Positions 16,582 to 25,420 of a stretch of 64,000 nt of DNA are shown here, in pieces. Every line of letters begins with the position of its first letter. Positions within the stretch are counted from its first letter, which is position 1. Origin of the DNA: JAGWAJ01 sp965215155 (GTDB lineage: Bacteria > Acidobacteriota > Vicinamibacteria > Vicinamibacterales > UBA8438). The notes below the pieces were generated by a model. That model did not search any database. It saw only the letters and a list, made by a program, of their open reading frames with translations, and had not been told where the DNA came from. The position numbers and the translations under genes were made by a program. Location of the stretch: the NCBI GenBank assembly GCA_965215155.1, contig CBDCCY010000001.1:124001-188000 (forward strand). The letters run 5' to 3'.

Positions 16582-16951
16582 AGACCCATTGTAACTCCAT
16601 GTTTACCAAAGGTTTGCGCGCCCTGCAGCGGGCCGATCGGCGGACATTCCGACATTCATGGACCATCGCGGCGAGAACGGGCCGCCTGCGGCGGCAGAGA
16701 CGGGCCAGAGGGCATTCTGGGCGGCGTGGCCGACGGGCATTCAAGGGCCTCCGACGGGGTTGTCAAGTACTAAATTCAGGGCGCGCGAGACAAACCTCTC
16801 TCCGCTTTCGGAGGCCACGGCGGCAGCCAGCCCCACGGCGAGGCCAACGCTCACCCCCGCCGGAAGTGCTCTGCACCGCCTCCAGACTGTCCGTGGCCGG
16901 CACGGGAGCGCACGTCGCGTCAACCGGACCTGGGCCGACCCTCCTGATTCC
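16582..16951. other. Intergenic stretch between two minus-strand genes
   Basis: I see no gene here. The first 30 bases (CCATTGTAACTCCATG side) are the AT-richer leader of the HNH pseudogene. Near 16763 there is an AT-rich pocket (TCAAGTACTAAATTCAGG) that on the minus strand contains TTGACA, but no -10 element at proper spacing follows it. Confidence 0.4.
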
Positions 16952-17725
16952 TCATCCAGGGTTGCCGTTCCGCTCGAACGGGCGACGGCCCTTATCCGAA
17001 AGCGCGTACGTTCCCGGACCCACCCGGTGGAACACACCCGAGTACAAGGCACCCACCGCGGGTGCGCCTCCCGGATGGTCGTCGCGCATGCCCTGAAAGA
17101 TGGCCGTGTAGCCGGATTGCCACTGCCGACTGCTTAAGCCAAGATGCTCTCGCACGGCCTTGCGGCTGAACGTGCCCTTACGGTCCGCGCCTGCCAAGTC
17201 CGTGGCGGCACGGAGAATCCTACTCGCGTTCGTGCCGTCACTACCAGTGGCTCGTCCGCGGCCTACCTCATCCGATGCCTCCTTCGGTGTCTCTGGAACG
17301 TCTGCCTCGTTCGGCGGCGGGCCTTGGAGGTCGTACAACGCAAGCTGCTTTTCCGCGATTTGGGAGTCGAGACGGTCACGGTCGCGGACCAGACCCGACA
17401 TCATCAGAAGCGCGACATCGGGGTCCGACATGCCATCGTCGCAGGGCATGTTCTTGTCGTACTGTCGTCTCTTGTGATCCAGGTCCGATTCCAGCGCCTG
17501 CCTCCGCTTCGTCAAGAGACTGATCTCCATTTCCAGTCGCATTGTTGACTCCATCAGCTCACTCTCCTTCGTGATCACTATTCGCCGAGGGGGCGCCGCT
17601 TCGACTAGCACGCGGTCGCCTAGCCGTAGCTCAATCGACTCGAGAACGGGCTGCGGTAGCGTGACGACGACTGAACCGGCGACCTCGCGGATCTTCACGA
17701 TGTCTCGCATGGCATATGTTGACAT
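16952..17725 (-). CDS. AbrB-domain/coiled-coil/winged-helix-like fusion protein
   Basis: A 257-residue protein with an unusual order of parts. Residues 8-55 are a SpoVT/AbrB-type swapped-hairpin DNA-binding domain (VKIREVAGSVVVTLPQPVLE, then LRLGDRVLVEAAP). Residues 58-133 form a heptad-rich coiled coil (ESTMRLEMEISLLTKRRQALE). A Pro/Glu-rich linker follows, and residues 166-245 look like a winged-helix or restriction-associated C-terminal domain (FSRKAVREHLGLSSRQWQS, then FHRVGPGTYALS). AbrB-type domains usually serve small antitoxins; here the domain heads a three-part protein, so a regulator or nuclease accessory is possible. Met6 (17710) is an alternative start. The gene's G+C looks distinctly lower than its neighbours', which suggests transfer. 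No partner toxin lies beside it. Confidence 0.7.
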   Translation of the reverse strand: MSTYAMRDIVKIREVAGSVVVTLPQPVLESIELRLGDRVLVEAAPPRRIVITKESELMESTMRLEMEISLLTKRRQALESDLDHKRRQYDKNMPCDDGMSDPDVALLMMSGLVRDRDRLDSQIAEKQLALYDLQGPPPNEADVPETPKEASDEVGRGRATGSDGTNASRILRAATDLAGADRKGTFSRKAVREHLGLSSRQWQSGYTAIFQGMRDDHPGGAPAVGALYSGVFHRVGPGTYALSDKGRRPFERNGNPG

Positions 17726-17968
17726 GCGTGATTCTGGGAGTCAACCGCGAGACAAAAGCGTTGCGCATGCAGGGGAGAGATCCGTCGTCACTGGGCGGTG
17801 CGCGCCCCGGCGTCGCTCGGGTGCAGGTGACCGACGGCTACCGGGCCGGCGCGCTGGCGCGCCGAAGCTCCACCGGGACTATGATGCGGATGACGCGCGC
17901 GCCGTGCGCTACGCTTGGCCTGCGCAGAGTTGCCGTGCTGGGCCGCCGGTATAGGGAGGAGTCGACTC

Positions 17969-19327
17969 ATGCAGCTTGAGCACGCCGTCTGCCCCGTGGA
18001 GCCGGGTACCCCAGCCGGCCCCTCGCGCCGCCGCTTCCTGCGGGCGTTCGCGGCCGGTGCAGCCGGCGCCCTGGCCGCGCCCGCGATGCGCCTGGAGGCG
18101 TCGCCGGCCGCCGTTGCCGGCTCCGGCGGCTGGCAGCATCCGCCGGGGAAGACTGACTCCGAGACGGCCTACTGGGAGCGCGTGCGGCGCGAGTTCCTGG
18201 TCTCGGACGAGCTCGCCTACCTGAACAGCGGCACGCTCGGTCCGATGCCGAAGCCGGTCTACTACGCGGTCGTCGACTCCTACCGCGCCCTGTCCGCCGA
18301 CCCGGGCCGCGAGAACACCCGCCACATCCGGGCCCAGGGCGGCCTGCGGGAGAAGCTCGCCGCGTTCGTCGGAGCGGACGCGGACGAGATCGCCCTTACG
18401 CGCAACACCACCGAGGGGATGAGCTTCGTCGCCAACGGCCTCGATCTCGCGGCCGGCGACGAGGTGCTGCTCTCGCACCACGAGCATCCGGGCGGCTTGG
18501 AGCCGTGGAAGCTCAAGGCGAAGCGGCAGGGCATCGTCGTTCGGGAGCTCCCGTTCCCGATCCCGACGCCCGATCCATCCGACATCCTGAACCGCTTCGA
18601 GGATGCCATCACTCCGCGCACGAAGGTCATCAGCGTCAGCCACGTCACGTTCCCCACCGGCTGCATGCTGCCGGTGCGGGAGCTAGCCGCGCTGGCCCGC
18701 CCGCGCGGGATCCTCACGGTCGTCGACGGGGCGCACGCGATCGGCATGCTGGCCCTCGACATGCATGCCCTCGACGTCGACTTCTACGCCTCGAGCCCCT
18801 ACAAGTGGATGGGTGCCCCGGTGGGGACCGGCATGCTCTACCTGCGCCGCGAGTCGCAGGAACGCGTGTGGCCGACCGTCGTGATGGCGGGCTGGGACGA
18901 CCCCGAGCGCGGCGCCGCACGCTACGACCGGCTGAGCCAGCGCGCGGGGCCGCTGCTCGTGGCCCTCGATGCGGCGCTCGACTTCCAGAACGGCATCGGC
19001 CGGGAGCGTGTCGAGGCGCGCGTGCGCGGCCTGGCGACGACGCTGCGGGCCCGGCTGGCCGAGATCCCGCAGGCGACCGTGCACACGTCGACGCACCCGG
19101 CGCTCGGCTGCGGGCTGACCGGCTTCGCCCTGGAGGGATTCGACCGCCGAGCCGTGGTCGACACCCTCTGGCGCCGGCACCACGTCTGGGTCCGCCACAC
19201 CGACCACGACCTGAACACGGTGCGCGTCTCGACCCACCTCTACAACACCGAGGAACAGGTCGAGCGCCTGCTCGAGGGCATCCGCGACATCCTGGCGAAC
19301 GGCGTACTCCCGCTGGAAACCGCCTGA
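17969..19327 (+). CDS. Tat-exported class V aminotransferase (isopenicillin-N-epimerase-like)
   Basis: A 452-residue PLP enzyme of fold type I, class V. ATG at 17969 follows a Shine-Dalgarno AGGGAGGA (17953-17960). The N-terminus carries a twin-arginine signal (SRRRFLRAFAAGAAGALAAP), so the folded, cofactor-loaded enzyme should be exported. The PLP-binding region has TRNTTEGMSFV, the Asp of VVDGAHAIG that pairs with the pyridine nitrogen, and the Schiff-base Lys in SSPYKWMGAP. Relatives include cysteine desulfurases and isopenicillin N epimerases; the missing Cys-loop chemistry makes a desulfurase unlikely, and the substrate is open. It is monocistronic and followed by a strong palindrome. 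Confidence 0.88.
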   Translation: MQLEHAVCPVEPGTPAGPSRRRFLRAFAAGAAGALAAPAMRLEASPAAVAGSGGWQHPPGKTDSETAYWERVRREFLVSDELAYLNSGTLGPMPKPVYYAVVDSYRALSADPGRENTRHIRAQGGLREKLAAFVGADADEIALTRNTTEGMSFVANGLDLAAGDEVLLSHHEHPGGLEPWKLKAKRQGIVVRELPFPIPTPDPSDILNRFEDAITPRTKVISVSHVTFPTGCMLPVRELAALARPRGILTVVDGAHAIGMLALDMHALDVDFYASSPYKWMGAPVGTGMLYLRRESQERVWPTVVMAGWDDPERGAARYDRLSQRAGPLLVALDAALDFQNGIGRERVEARVRGLATTLRARLAEIPQATVHTSTHPALGCGLTGFALEGFDRRAVVDTLWRRHHVWVRHTDHDLNTVRVSTHLYNTEEQVERLLEGIRDILANGVLPLETA

Positions 19328-19347
19328 CCTCCGGCAACGTCGCCCGC

Positions 19348-19385
19348 CGCGTAGGGAGTTTCGCTGCGGCGAAACTCCCTACGCG
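19348..19385. terminator. 17-bp perfect palindrome, bidirectional terminator or REP-like unit
   Basis: Arms 19348-19364 and 19369-19385 are perfectly complementary with loop TGCG. It lies between the convergent aminotransferase (+) and TonB receptor (-) genes. The low-G+C inner arm (GGGAGTTTCGC) differs from the surrounding base composition, as expected for a dispersed palindromic repeat. It may also terminate both transcripts. Confidence 0.6.
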
Positions 19386-19411
19386 CCCGCAAGAGCGCGC
19401 AGGCGCTGCGC

Positions 19412-22400
19412 CTACCAGTCGAGCTGCAGCGACAGCCGCAGCATGCGGCCGAGCGCGTAGCGGCTCGGCTGCGCCCAGACGGCCGACGTGTAGTTGGTCG
19501 AGGCCTCCGCGTACCAGACGTCGCTGTTCGTCAGGTTGTAGATCTCGAGCTGCGGGCGGAACTCGACGCCTCCGGCGTTGAAGACCCGCTGCAGGCTGAG
19601 GTTGACCAGGTTCGTCCGCGGCAGGGTGTGGAACGTGCCCGCCGGGGCGATCGGCACCGTGATCGACGACTGCACCATGTCCGGGATGACCGGCATCCCC
19701 GGCCGGCAATCCCGGCCGTTGATGACGGCGCCGCGGCAGGTCGGCTGCCGCCCGGTGGGGCCGCCGTCCTCCGTGTAGACGGAGTTCGGCGTGATGATCC
19801 AGTTGACCGGTAGCAGCTCGTCCACGCGCTGGATGTCGCCCGTCAGGCGGCCGGTCACGCTGTTCAGGACCAGGCTGACCTGTGCGCCGTAGGGCAGCGG
19901 GAAGAAGCCGCCCAGCTTGAAGTCGTGCTTGAAATCGACCCCGTCGTAGGCGACGGAGGCGCCTCCCGGCAGGCTGACGTTGTAGCGGTTGACGTCGGTG
20001 CGGTCGCAGAAGCGGTCGCCGTTGGGGTCGCCCCGGGTGTCGCACTCGGTCGTGATCCGGCGCTGCGTCGTCAGGCTGCTGATGAGCTGCCCGCCGCCCG
20101 GCAGGCGCGCGTTCAGGGCGAGCTCGAAGCCGTTGTAGACGCTGGCGTGGCCGATGGGGTTGGTGACGACGTTGTCCACCCGCGACAGCAGGTCCTTGCT
20201 GGCGATGTCGTACACCGTGAAGACCTCGCCGTTGAGCGGGTTGACGACCTCGATCTCGCGGAACGAGCCCGGCGTCTCCCAGTGCCGGTTGTAGAAGAAC
20301 ATTCCCTCGTAGCCCTGGTCGGTGAAGAGGATGTCCTTGAACGACCGGCGGTACCAGCCGGCGCTCAGCGAGACGTTGCGGGTGAGCTCCCGCTCGACGC
20401 TCAGCGACGTCTCGATGTTCCATTCCCGCACCAGCGCGGGGTCGATGTCGTCGAGCCGCCGGGTACCGAAGTCCGCGGGCAGCCGGCTGAAGTCGAGCTC
20501 CTCGTCCTGCACGATGCTGTCCCCGTTGGGGTCGGTCCACGGCAGGTTGAACGTCTGGATGGCCATCGGGTTGACCCGGTTGGGGAGCGCGGTCGTGGTC
20601 GGCGTCAGGTACTTGCCGGTGCTGAACTTGATCGCCGTCCGGGCGTCGCCGAAGACGTCCCACGCGATGCCGAACCGCGGTGACCACGCCGGGCCCCAGC
20701 ACGGAACGCAGTCGACCGCCGCGAAGTCGCGCGGGCCGATGAAGCGGCCGGCCGTCATCGACTGCGGCGGCACGGACCCGTTCAGCCAGTCGGCCCGCAG
20801 GCCTCCGGTGACGGTCACACGGTCGATGGTCCAGGCATCCTGCACGAACCACCCGGTCTCGTTCACCGAGTTCTTCCGGATCCAGGGCCAGTTGCCCGCC
20901 TGGACCTCGTAGGCGGCGCCGTTGCGGATGCGGATGCGCCCGATGTCGCCGTTGTTGAAGCGGTGCTGTTCCTCCGTGCCCCAGGCGTACGAGAAGCCGG
21001 TCTTGAAGTTGTGCGAGCCGGTGACGTACGACACGGCGGCCATCACCCGCTCGCCGGGCAGGTTCCAGCTGAAGTCCTGGATCGCATCGAACTGGATGTT
21101 CTGGTCCAGGTCCTCCTTGCGCACGAACTGCAGCCAGTCGTCGGACCAGCGCGGGAAGACCGTGTTCGGCTGCGGGTCGCTGCAGCAGTCGGCGACGCCC
21201 GAGTTGCCGTAGCCCGCCTCGAGCAGCAGCCGGTTGCTGACGGTCGACGTCCACTTGGCCTGGCCCTGCCAGTACGGCGCGTGGTGCCAGCCCTGTCCCT
21301 TGTTCTGGTAGTCGCGGGCGGTCTCCGGGTCGGGGCCCCTCTGCCCGGGAATGAGGAGCGCCGACTGGACCCAGTCGGAGTCGGGGCCCGCCCGCCATTG
21401 CCCCCGGTAGCGGGACTCGTGCGGCAGGTCGATGTAGGGTCCCCGTCGCTTGTTGAGCCGGTCGAGCGAGATGCTGAGCTTGTGGATCGGGCTCGCCTGG
21501 AAGGTGATGCGGGTGACGGTGGAGATGATGTCCTCTTCGTTGAAGAACTGGCCCCCGTCGTCGAACAGCCAGCCCGGCTCCGGCGTCCAGGCGCCCCAGT
21601 AGCGGATCGACTCGTGGAACCAGATCCGATCCTGGAGGATCGGCCCCCCGATGGAGCCGGAGTAGTCGAACAGCTTGTTGAAGTCGGCCGCCCGCGTGGT
21701 TCCCGCCTGCCGCAGCCGGTCGGAGTAGTTGTCGGCGATCCAGCCGCCCGCGGTGTGCCCGAAGTAGCCCTGCCCGCTGAAGATGTTGCCGCCCTCCTTG
21801 GGGACGATGTTCATCACGACGCCGCCCGCCTGCATCTCGGCGCTGCTGCCGCCGCCGCCGGCCTGGACCGCCATCTCCTGCGTCGCGAGGTCCTGGTTGT
21901 ACATGACCGGCACGCCCTCGAGGGCCAGCAGGTCGAGGGTCATGCCGTCCTGCACGACGGTGGTGTGCTTGGCGTTGGCGCCGCGCGCCTCGAGCTGCAG
22001 GTCGTTCACGTAGCGCGACCCGCCGACGTCGATGCCCGCCATCGACACGCCCGGGACCATCATCGCCTGCGTCCAGGGGCTGCCGGTGTTGATGACGTTG
22101 TCGAGCACCTCGCGCGAGAGCACCTGCACGCGCGCCGCCTGCTGCACGTCGACCACCGGGGCCTCGCCGGAGACGGTGACGGTCTCCTCCAGCCCCCCGA
22201 CCGACATCCGGGCGTCGACCTCGGCTGTGAACTCCGACGGCAGGTCGATGCCCTCCTGCACGACCGTGCCGAAGCCGCCCAGCGTGAAGGTGAGGCTGTA
22301 GAGGCCGGGGCGCAGGTTGATGATGCTGTAGCGGCCCTGGCCGTCGGTGACCGCGACGCGGCGGCCTTCGATGAGGGCGGGGCTCGCCGCCTCGACGGTG

Positions 22401-22543
22401 ACTCCCGGCAGGATGCCGCCGGTGTCGTCGCTCACCTGGCCGCCGATCGCGCTCTGCGCGGCCGCCGGGGCGGGCCCGAGGGCCGCTGCCGCCAGGAGCA
22501 GCAGCGGCAGCCGGCTACGTTTGGTCGTGGGGATGCAACGCAT
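19412..22543 (-). CDS. TonB-dependent receptor, Oar-like, with carboxypeptidase-regulatory domain
   Basis: A 1043-residue outer-membrane protein. A signal peptide (LPLLLLAAAALGPAPAAAQ) is followed by a carboxypeptidase-regulatory-like beta sandwich (about 30-115: IGGQVSDDTGGILPGVTVEA and GRYSIINLRPGLYSLTF). A plug domain follows (about 125-240, ETVTVSGEAPVVDVQQA and the Gly-rich region near AGGGGSSAEMQAGG), then a long beta barrel ending in the aromatic-terminated strand LRLSLQLDW. These features define the Oar-like TonB receptors that acidobacteria and bacteroidetes use to import large substrates. ATG at 22543 is preceded by GGAGG with 8-base spacing. It diverges from the first cytochrome/DUF1552 operon. 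Its ligand is unknown. Confidence 0.93.
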   Translation of the reverse strand: MRCIPTTKRSRLPLLLLAAAALGPAPAAAQSAIGGQVSDDTGGILPGVTVEAASPALIEGRRVAVTDGQGRYSIINLRPGLYSLTFTLGGFGTVVQEGIDLPSEFTAEVDARMSVGGLEETVTVSGEAPVVDVQQAARVQVLSREVLDNVINTGSPWTQAMMVPGVSMAGIDVGGSRYVNDLQLEARGANAKHTTVVQDGMTLDLLALEGVPVMYNQDLATQEMAVQAGGGGSSAEMQAGGVVMNIVPKEGGNIFSGQGYFGHTAGGWIADNYSDRLRQAGTTRAADFNKLFDYSGSIGGPILQDRIWFHESIRYWGAWTPEPGWLFDDGGQFFNEEDIISTVTRITFQASPIHKLSISLDRLNKRRGPYIDLPHESRYRGQWRAGPDSDWVQSALLIPGQRGPDPETARDYQNKGQGWHHAPYWQGQAKWTSTVSNRLLLEAGYGNSGVADCCSDPQPNTVFPRWSDDWLQFVRKEDLDQNIQFDAIQDFSWNLPGERVMAAVSYVTGSHNFKTGFSYAWGTEEQHRFNNGDIGRIRIRNGAAYEVQAGNWPWIRKNSVNETGWFVQDAWTIDRVTVTGGLRADWLNGSVPPQSMTAGRFIGPRDFAAVDCVPCWGPAWSPRFGIAWDVFGDARTAIKFSTGKYLTPTTTALPNRVNPMAIQTFNLPWTDPNGDSIVQDEELDFSRLPADFGTRRLDDIDPALVREWNIETSLSVERELTRNVSLSAGWYRRSFKDILFTDQGYEGMFFYNRHWETPGSFREIEVVNPLNGEVFTVYDIASKDLLSRVDNVVTNPIGHASVYNGFELALNARLPGGGQLISSLTTQRRITTECDTRGDPNGDRFCDRTDVNRYNVSLPGGASVAYDGVDFKHDFKLGGFFPLPYGAQVSLVLNSVTGRLTGDIQRVDELLPVNWIITPNSVYTEDGGPTGRQPTCRGAVINGRDCRPGMPVIPDMVQSSITVPIAPAGTFHTLPRTNLVNLSLQRVFNAGGVEFRPQLEIYNLTNSDVWYAEASTNYTSAVWAQPSRYALGRMLRLSLQLDW

Positions 22544-22921
22544 CGCTGAGACCTCCGTCTCGAGGCATCCCGGACGCGGTCCAGGCACGGGCCGTCGGCG
22601 GTGACCCGTGCCGCCCGGTGACGGGAAGAGTAGGAACGACCACCCGCAGGCAGAGACAAGAGGCGTGCCGGCGGACGCCGGCACGGATGGACCGACTCGT
22701 GGCACGCTGCTGCGGATCGTCGCCGTTCGGCGCCTCCGCGCCGCCGTTCGGCGCTTGACACCCCGTTTACGCGACCTCGATAATACCGGATTCCAGGGAG
22801 TCGGCGCCCGGGGCGTGCCATGCCGTGCACGCATCGCGCGCCGGCGCAGGCTCCCAACGCGCCCGCCAGGGCGCTGGCGCGGTGCTCGCTGCCCGCCGCA
22901 GCGCTGGGAGGCTCAGTGCCT
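22544..22921. other. Divergent intergenic region, TonB receptor / cytochrome operon 1
   Basis: No gene is seen in these 378 bases. It carries the ribosome binding site of the receptor on the minus strand and a good sigma-70-type promoter on the plus strand at 22755-22784, which would give the cytochrome operon a leader of about 130 bases. Confidence 0.6.
22755..22784 (+). promoter_or_regulatory. Sigma-70-type promoter of cytochrome/DUF1552 operon 1
   Basis: TTGACA at 22755-22760 and GATAAT at 22779-22784 are separated by 18 bases. The transcript would start near 22791, about 130 bases before the cytochrome ATG. The other two paralogous operons have TTGACA at comparable positions. Confidence 0.6.
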
Positions 22922-25420
22922 ATGACATCGGGATCGTTGCGTCTGCTGGACACCCTGGCGGCGCTGGTCTTCGCGGGCGCGCTGCTGCTGGCGGGGGCGG
23001 CCTCGGCCGCCGGTCAGTCCGCCGAGCCCGCCGGAGCGCCGTCCCGCGGTGCGCAGTCCCTCGCACCGGCCGCCGCTGCCGCCGAGTTCCGTACCGTCCT
23101 GGACCGCTACTGCACCGCCTGCCACAGCGATCGCCTGCGGACGGCGGGCCTGACGCTCGAATCGCTCGATCTGGCGCACGTGGCGGCCGGCGCGGAGACC
23201 TGGGAGAAGGTCATCCGCAAGCTGCGCGCGCGCGAGATGCCGCCCCCGCGGCGCCCCCGGCCGGACGACGCGACCTACGCCCGCTTCGTCCACTGGATCG
23301 AGGGCGAGCTCGACGCCGCGGCGCTGGCGAATCCGAATCCCGGCGCGGAGACGATCCACCGGCTCAACCGGACCGAGTACACTAACGCGATCCGTGATCT
23401 GCTGGCGTTGGAGATCGACGGCCGGGAGCTGCTGCCGGCCGACGACCAGAGCTACGGCTTCGACAACATCGCCGACGTCCTGTCGCTGTCGACCTCGCTC
23501 CTCGAGCGCTACATGCTCGCCGCGGGCAAGATCGCGCAGCTCGCGGTCGCCAGCCCGTCGATCCGCAAGACGACGGCCATCTACACCACCTCGCCCGTAC
23601 TGCGGCAGCACTACCGGATGAGCGAGCTGCACCCGTTCGGCACGCGCGGCGGCTTCGCGACGCGGCACTACTTCCCGGTCGACGGTGACTACGAGGTCCG
23701 GGTGACGCTGGAGCGGACGCACGGCGACGCCATCAAGGGGCTGCAGCGGCGGAACCGGCTCCAGGTGCGGCTCGACCGCCGCCGGGTCGCCGAGTTCGAG
23801 ATCGGGGGCGACGGCCAGCGGGAGGCGTGGAGCGCGGTGTTCGACCTGACGCCGTACGAGCGCGAGGCGGACGACGACCTGCGGTTGCGGCTGTCGGTCG
23901 CGGCGGGGATGCGCGAGATCGCGTTCTCGTTCCCCCGCACGAGCGCTATCGCGGAGGGGGTGCTCGAGCCGATCAGCGCCGCGGAGACCTACCATTACGC
24001 AGGCGACCGGGACGCGCCGATGGCGGTCTGGATCGTCGAGATCGAGGGGCCGCTCGACGCAGCCGCACCGGCCGCGGCGGCGGCCGCGGATGCCGCTGCC
24101 ACGCCCAGCCGCGAGCGCATCTTCACCTGCACGCCCGACGGTGCGTCCGCCGGAGCGGAGGCGGCCTGCGCGGCGGACATCCTCGCCGCGCTCGCGCGGC
24201 GCGCCTTCCGGCGGCCGGTGGGGAGCGACGACGTCGACGCGCTGCTGGCGTTCTACGAGGCCGGCCGGGCGCGCGGAGGCTTCCAGAGCGGCATCGAGTT
24301 CGCGCTCCGCGCCATCCTCGTCGACCCGGAGTTCCTCTTCCGCATCGAAGTCGATCCGCCGGCGACGCCCCCGGGCACGCCGTACCGCATCTCGGACCTC
24401 GAGCTCGCGTCGCGGCTGTCGTTCTTCCTCTGGAGCAGCATCCCGGACGACGCGCTGCTGGCGCTGGCCGAAGCAGGCACGCTGCGCGAGCCGGGCGTCC
24501 TCCGGGCGCAGGTGCAGCGGATGCTGGCCGACCCGAAATCGGCCGCCCTGGTCGACAACTTCGCCGGGCAGTGGCTCTTCCTCCGCAACATGCGGAGCGT
24601 GAAGCCGGACCCGATCGCGTTTCCCGAGTTCGACGGCAACCTGCGGGAGGCGTTCCAGCGGGAGACCGAGCTCTGGTTCGAGAGCCAGGTCCGCGAGGAT
24701 CGAAGCGTGCTCGACGTGCTGACGTCGGACTACACGTTCGTCAACGAACGCCTCGCCGAGCACTACGGCATCCCCGGCGTGCGCGGCAATCACTTCCGGC
24801 GCATCCGGCTGCCGGACGACACGCGCCGCGGCATCCTCGGGCACGGCAGCGTGCTGACCGCCACCTCCTACGCCAACCGCACGTCGCCGGTGAAGCGCGG
24901 GGTCTGGGTGCTCGAGAACCTGCTCGGTGCGCCGCCCCCGCCGCCACCCGCCGATGTGCCGGGTCTGGAGGACTCGGAATCGGTGGCCGATCCGTCGGAC
25001 CCCGAGAGCCGTCCGCGCTCCGTGCGGGAGCGCATGGAGCGGCACCGTACGGACCCGGTCTGCGCGAGTTGCCACGTCCGCATGGACCCGCTCGGCTTCG
25101 CACTCGAGGGGTTCGACGCGGTGGGGGGCCTCCGCGAGCTGCCGGTCGAGCAGACCTCGGGAACCCTCCCGAGCGGGCGCGAGCTGACCGGACCGGCCAG
25201 CGTGCGGGAGATGCTGCTCGCCAACCGCGAGGACTTCGTGGGGACCGTGACCGAGAAGCTGCTGACCTATGCGCTCGGCCGGGGCGTCGAGTACTACGAT
25301 CACCCGTCGATCCGCCGTATCGTCGACGCCGCCGAGCCGGACGACTACCGCTGGTCGTCGCTGATTCTCGGCATCGTCGAGAGCACGCCGTTCCAGATGA
25401 GAAAGGCGCGAGAACAATGA
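22922..25420 (+). CDS. Secreted planctomycete-type cytochrome (DUF1587/1595/1592/1588/1585), copy 1
   Basis: An 832-residue exported protein. A signal peptide (residues 7-31) precedes a c-heme motif CTACH (64-68). Then come DUF1587 (IHRLNRTEYTNAIRDLLAL onward), a beta-rich segment, DUF1595 (ALARRAFRRPV), DUF1592 (ISDLELASRLSFFLWSS), DUF1588 (HGSVLTATSYANRTSPVKRG plus a Pro-rich loop) and a C-terminal DUF1585. A second heme-type motif CASCH is at 714-718, before MDPLGFALEGFDAVG. The family is common in planctomycetes, verrucomicrobia and acidobacteria, and its function is unknown. The ATG at 22922 has GGAG 11 bases upstream; a GTG at 22916 is an alternative. Its stop overlaps the start of the DUF1552 gene (ATGA). 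Two heme motifs suggest electron transfer in the periplasm or at the surface. Confidence 0.92.
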   Translation: MTSGSLRLLDTLAALVFAGALLLAGAASAAGQSAEPAGAPSRGAQSLAPAAAAAEFRTVLDRYCTACHSDRLRTAGLTLESLDLAHVAAGAETWEKVIRKLRAREMPPPRRPRPDDATYARFVHWIEGELDAAALANPNPGAETIHRLNRTEYTNAIRDLLALEIDGRELLPADDQSYGFDNIADVLSLSTSLLERYMLAAGKIAQLAVASPSIRKTTAIYTTSPVLRQHYRMSELHPFGTRGGFATRHYFPVDGDYEVRVTLERTHGDAIKGLQRRNRLQVRLDRRRVAEFEIGGDGQREAWSAVFDLTPYEREADDDLRLRLSVAAGMREIAFSFPRTSAIAEGVLEPISAAETYHYAGDRDAPMAVWIVEIEGPLDAAAPAAAAAADAAATPSRERIFTCTPDGASAGAEAACAADILAALARRAFRRPVGSDDVDALLAFYEAGRARGGFQSGIEFALRAILVDPEFLFRIEVDPPATPPGTPYRISDLELASRLSFFLWSSIPDDALLALAEAGTLREPGVLRAQVQRMLADPKSAALVDNFAGQWLFLRNMRSVKPDPIAFPEFDGNLREAFQRETELWFESQVREDRSVLDVLTSDYTFVNERLAEHYGIPGVRGNHFRRIRLPDDTRRGILGHGSVLTATSYANRTSPVKRGVWVLENLLGAPPPPPPADVPGLEDSESVADPSDPESRPRSVRERMERHRTDPVCASCHVRMDPLGFALEGFDAVGGLRELPVEQTSGTLPSGRELTGPASVREMLLANREDFVGTVTEKLLTYALGRGVEYYDHPSIRRIVDAAEPDDYRWSSLILGIVESTPFQMRKAREQ

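Noticed and set aside
22913..25417. An open frame of over 800 codons antisense to cytochrome copy 1, and similar antisense frames opposite the TonB receptor, peptidase and PQQ genes
   Set aside because: They mirror the codon pattern of the real genes, lack motifs, signal peptides and ribosome sites, and arise from the scarcity of stop codons at this G+C content.
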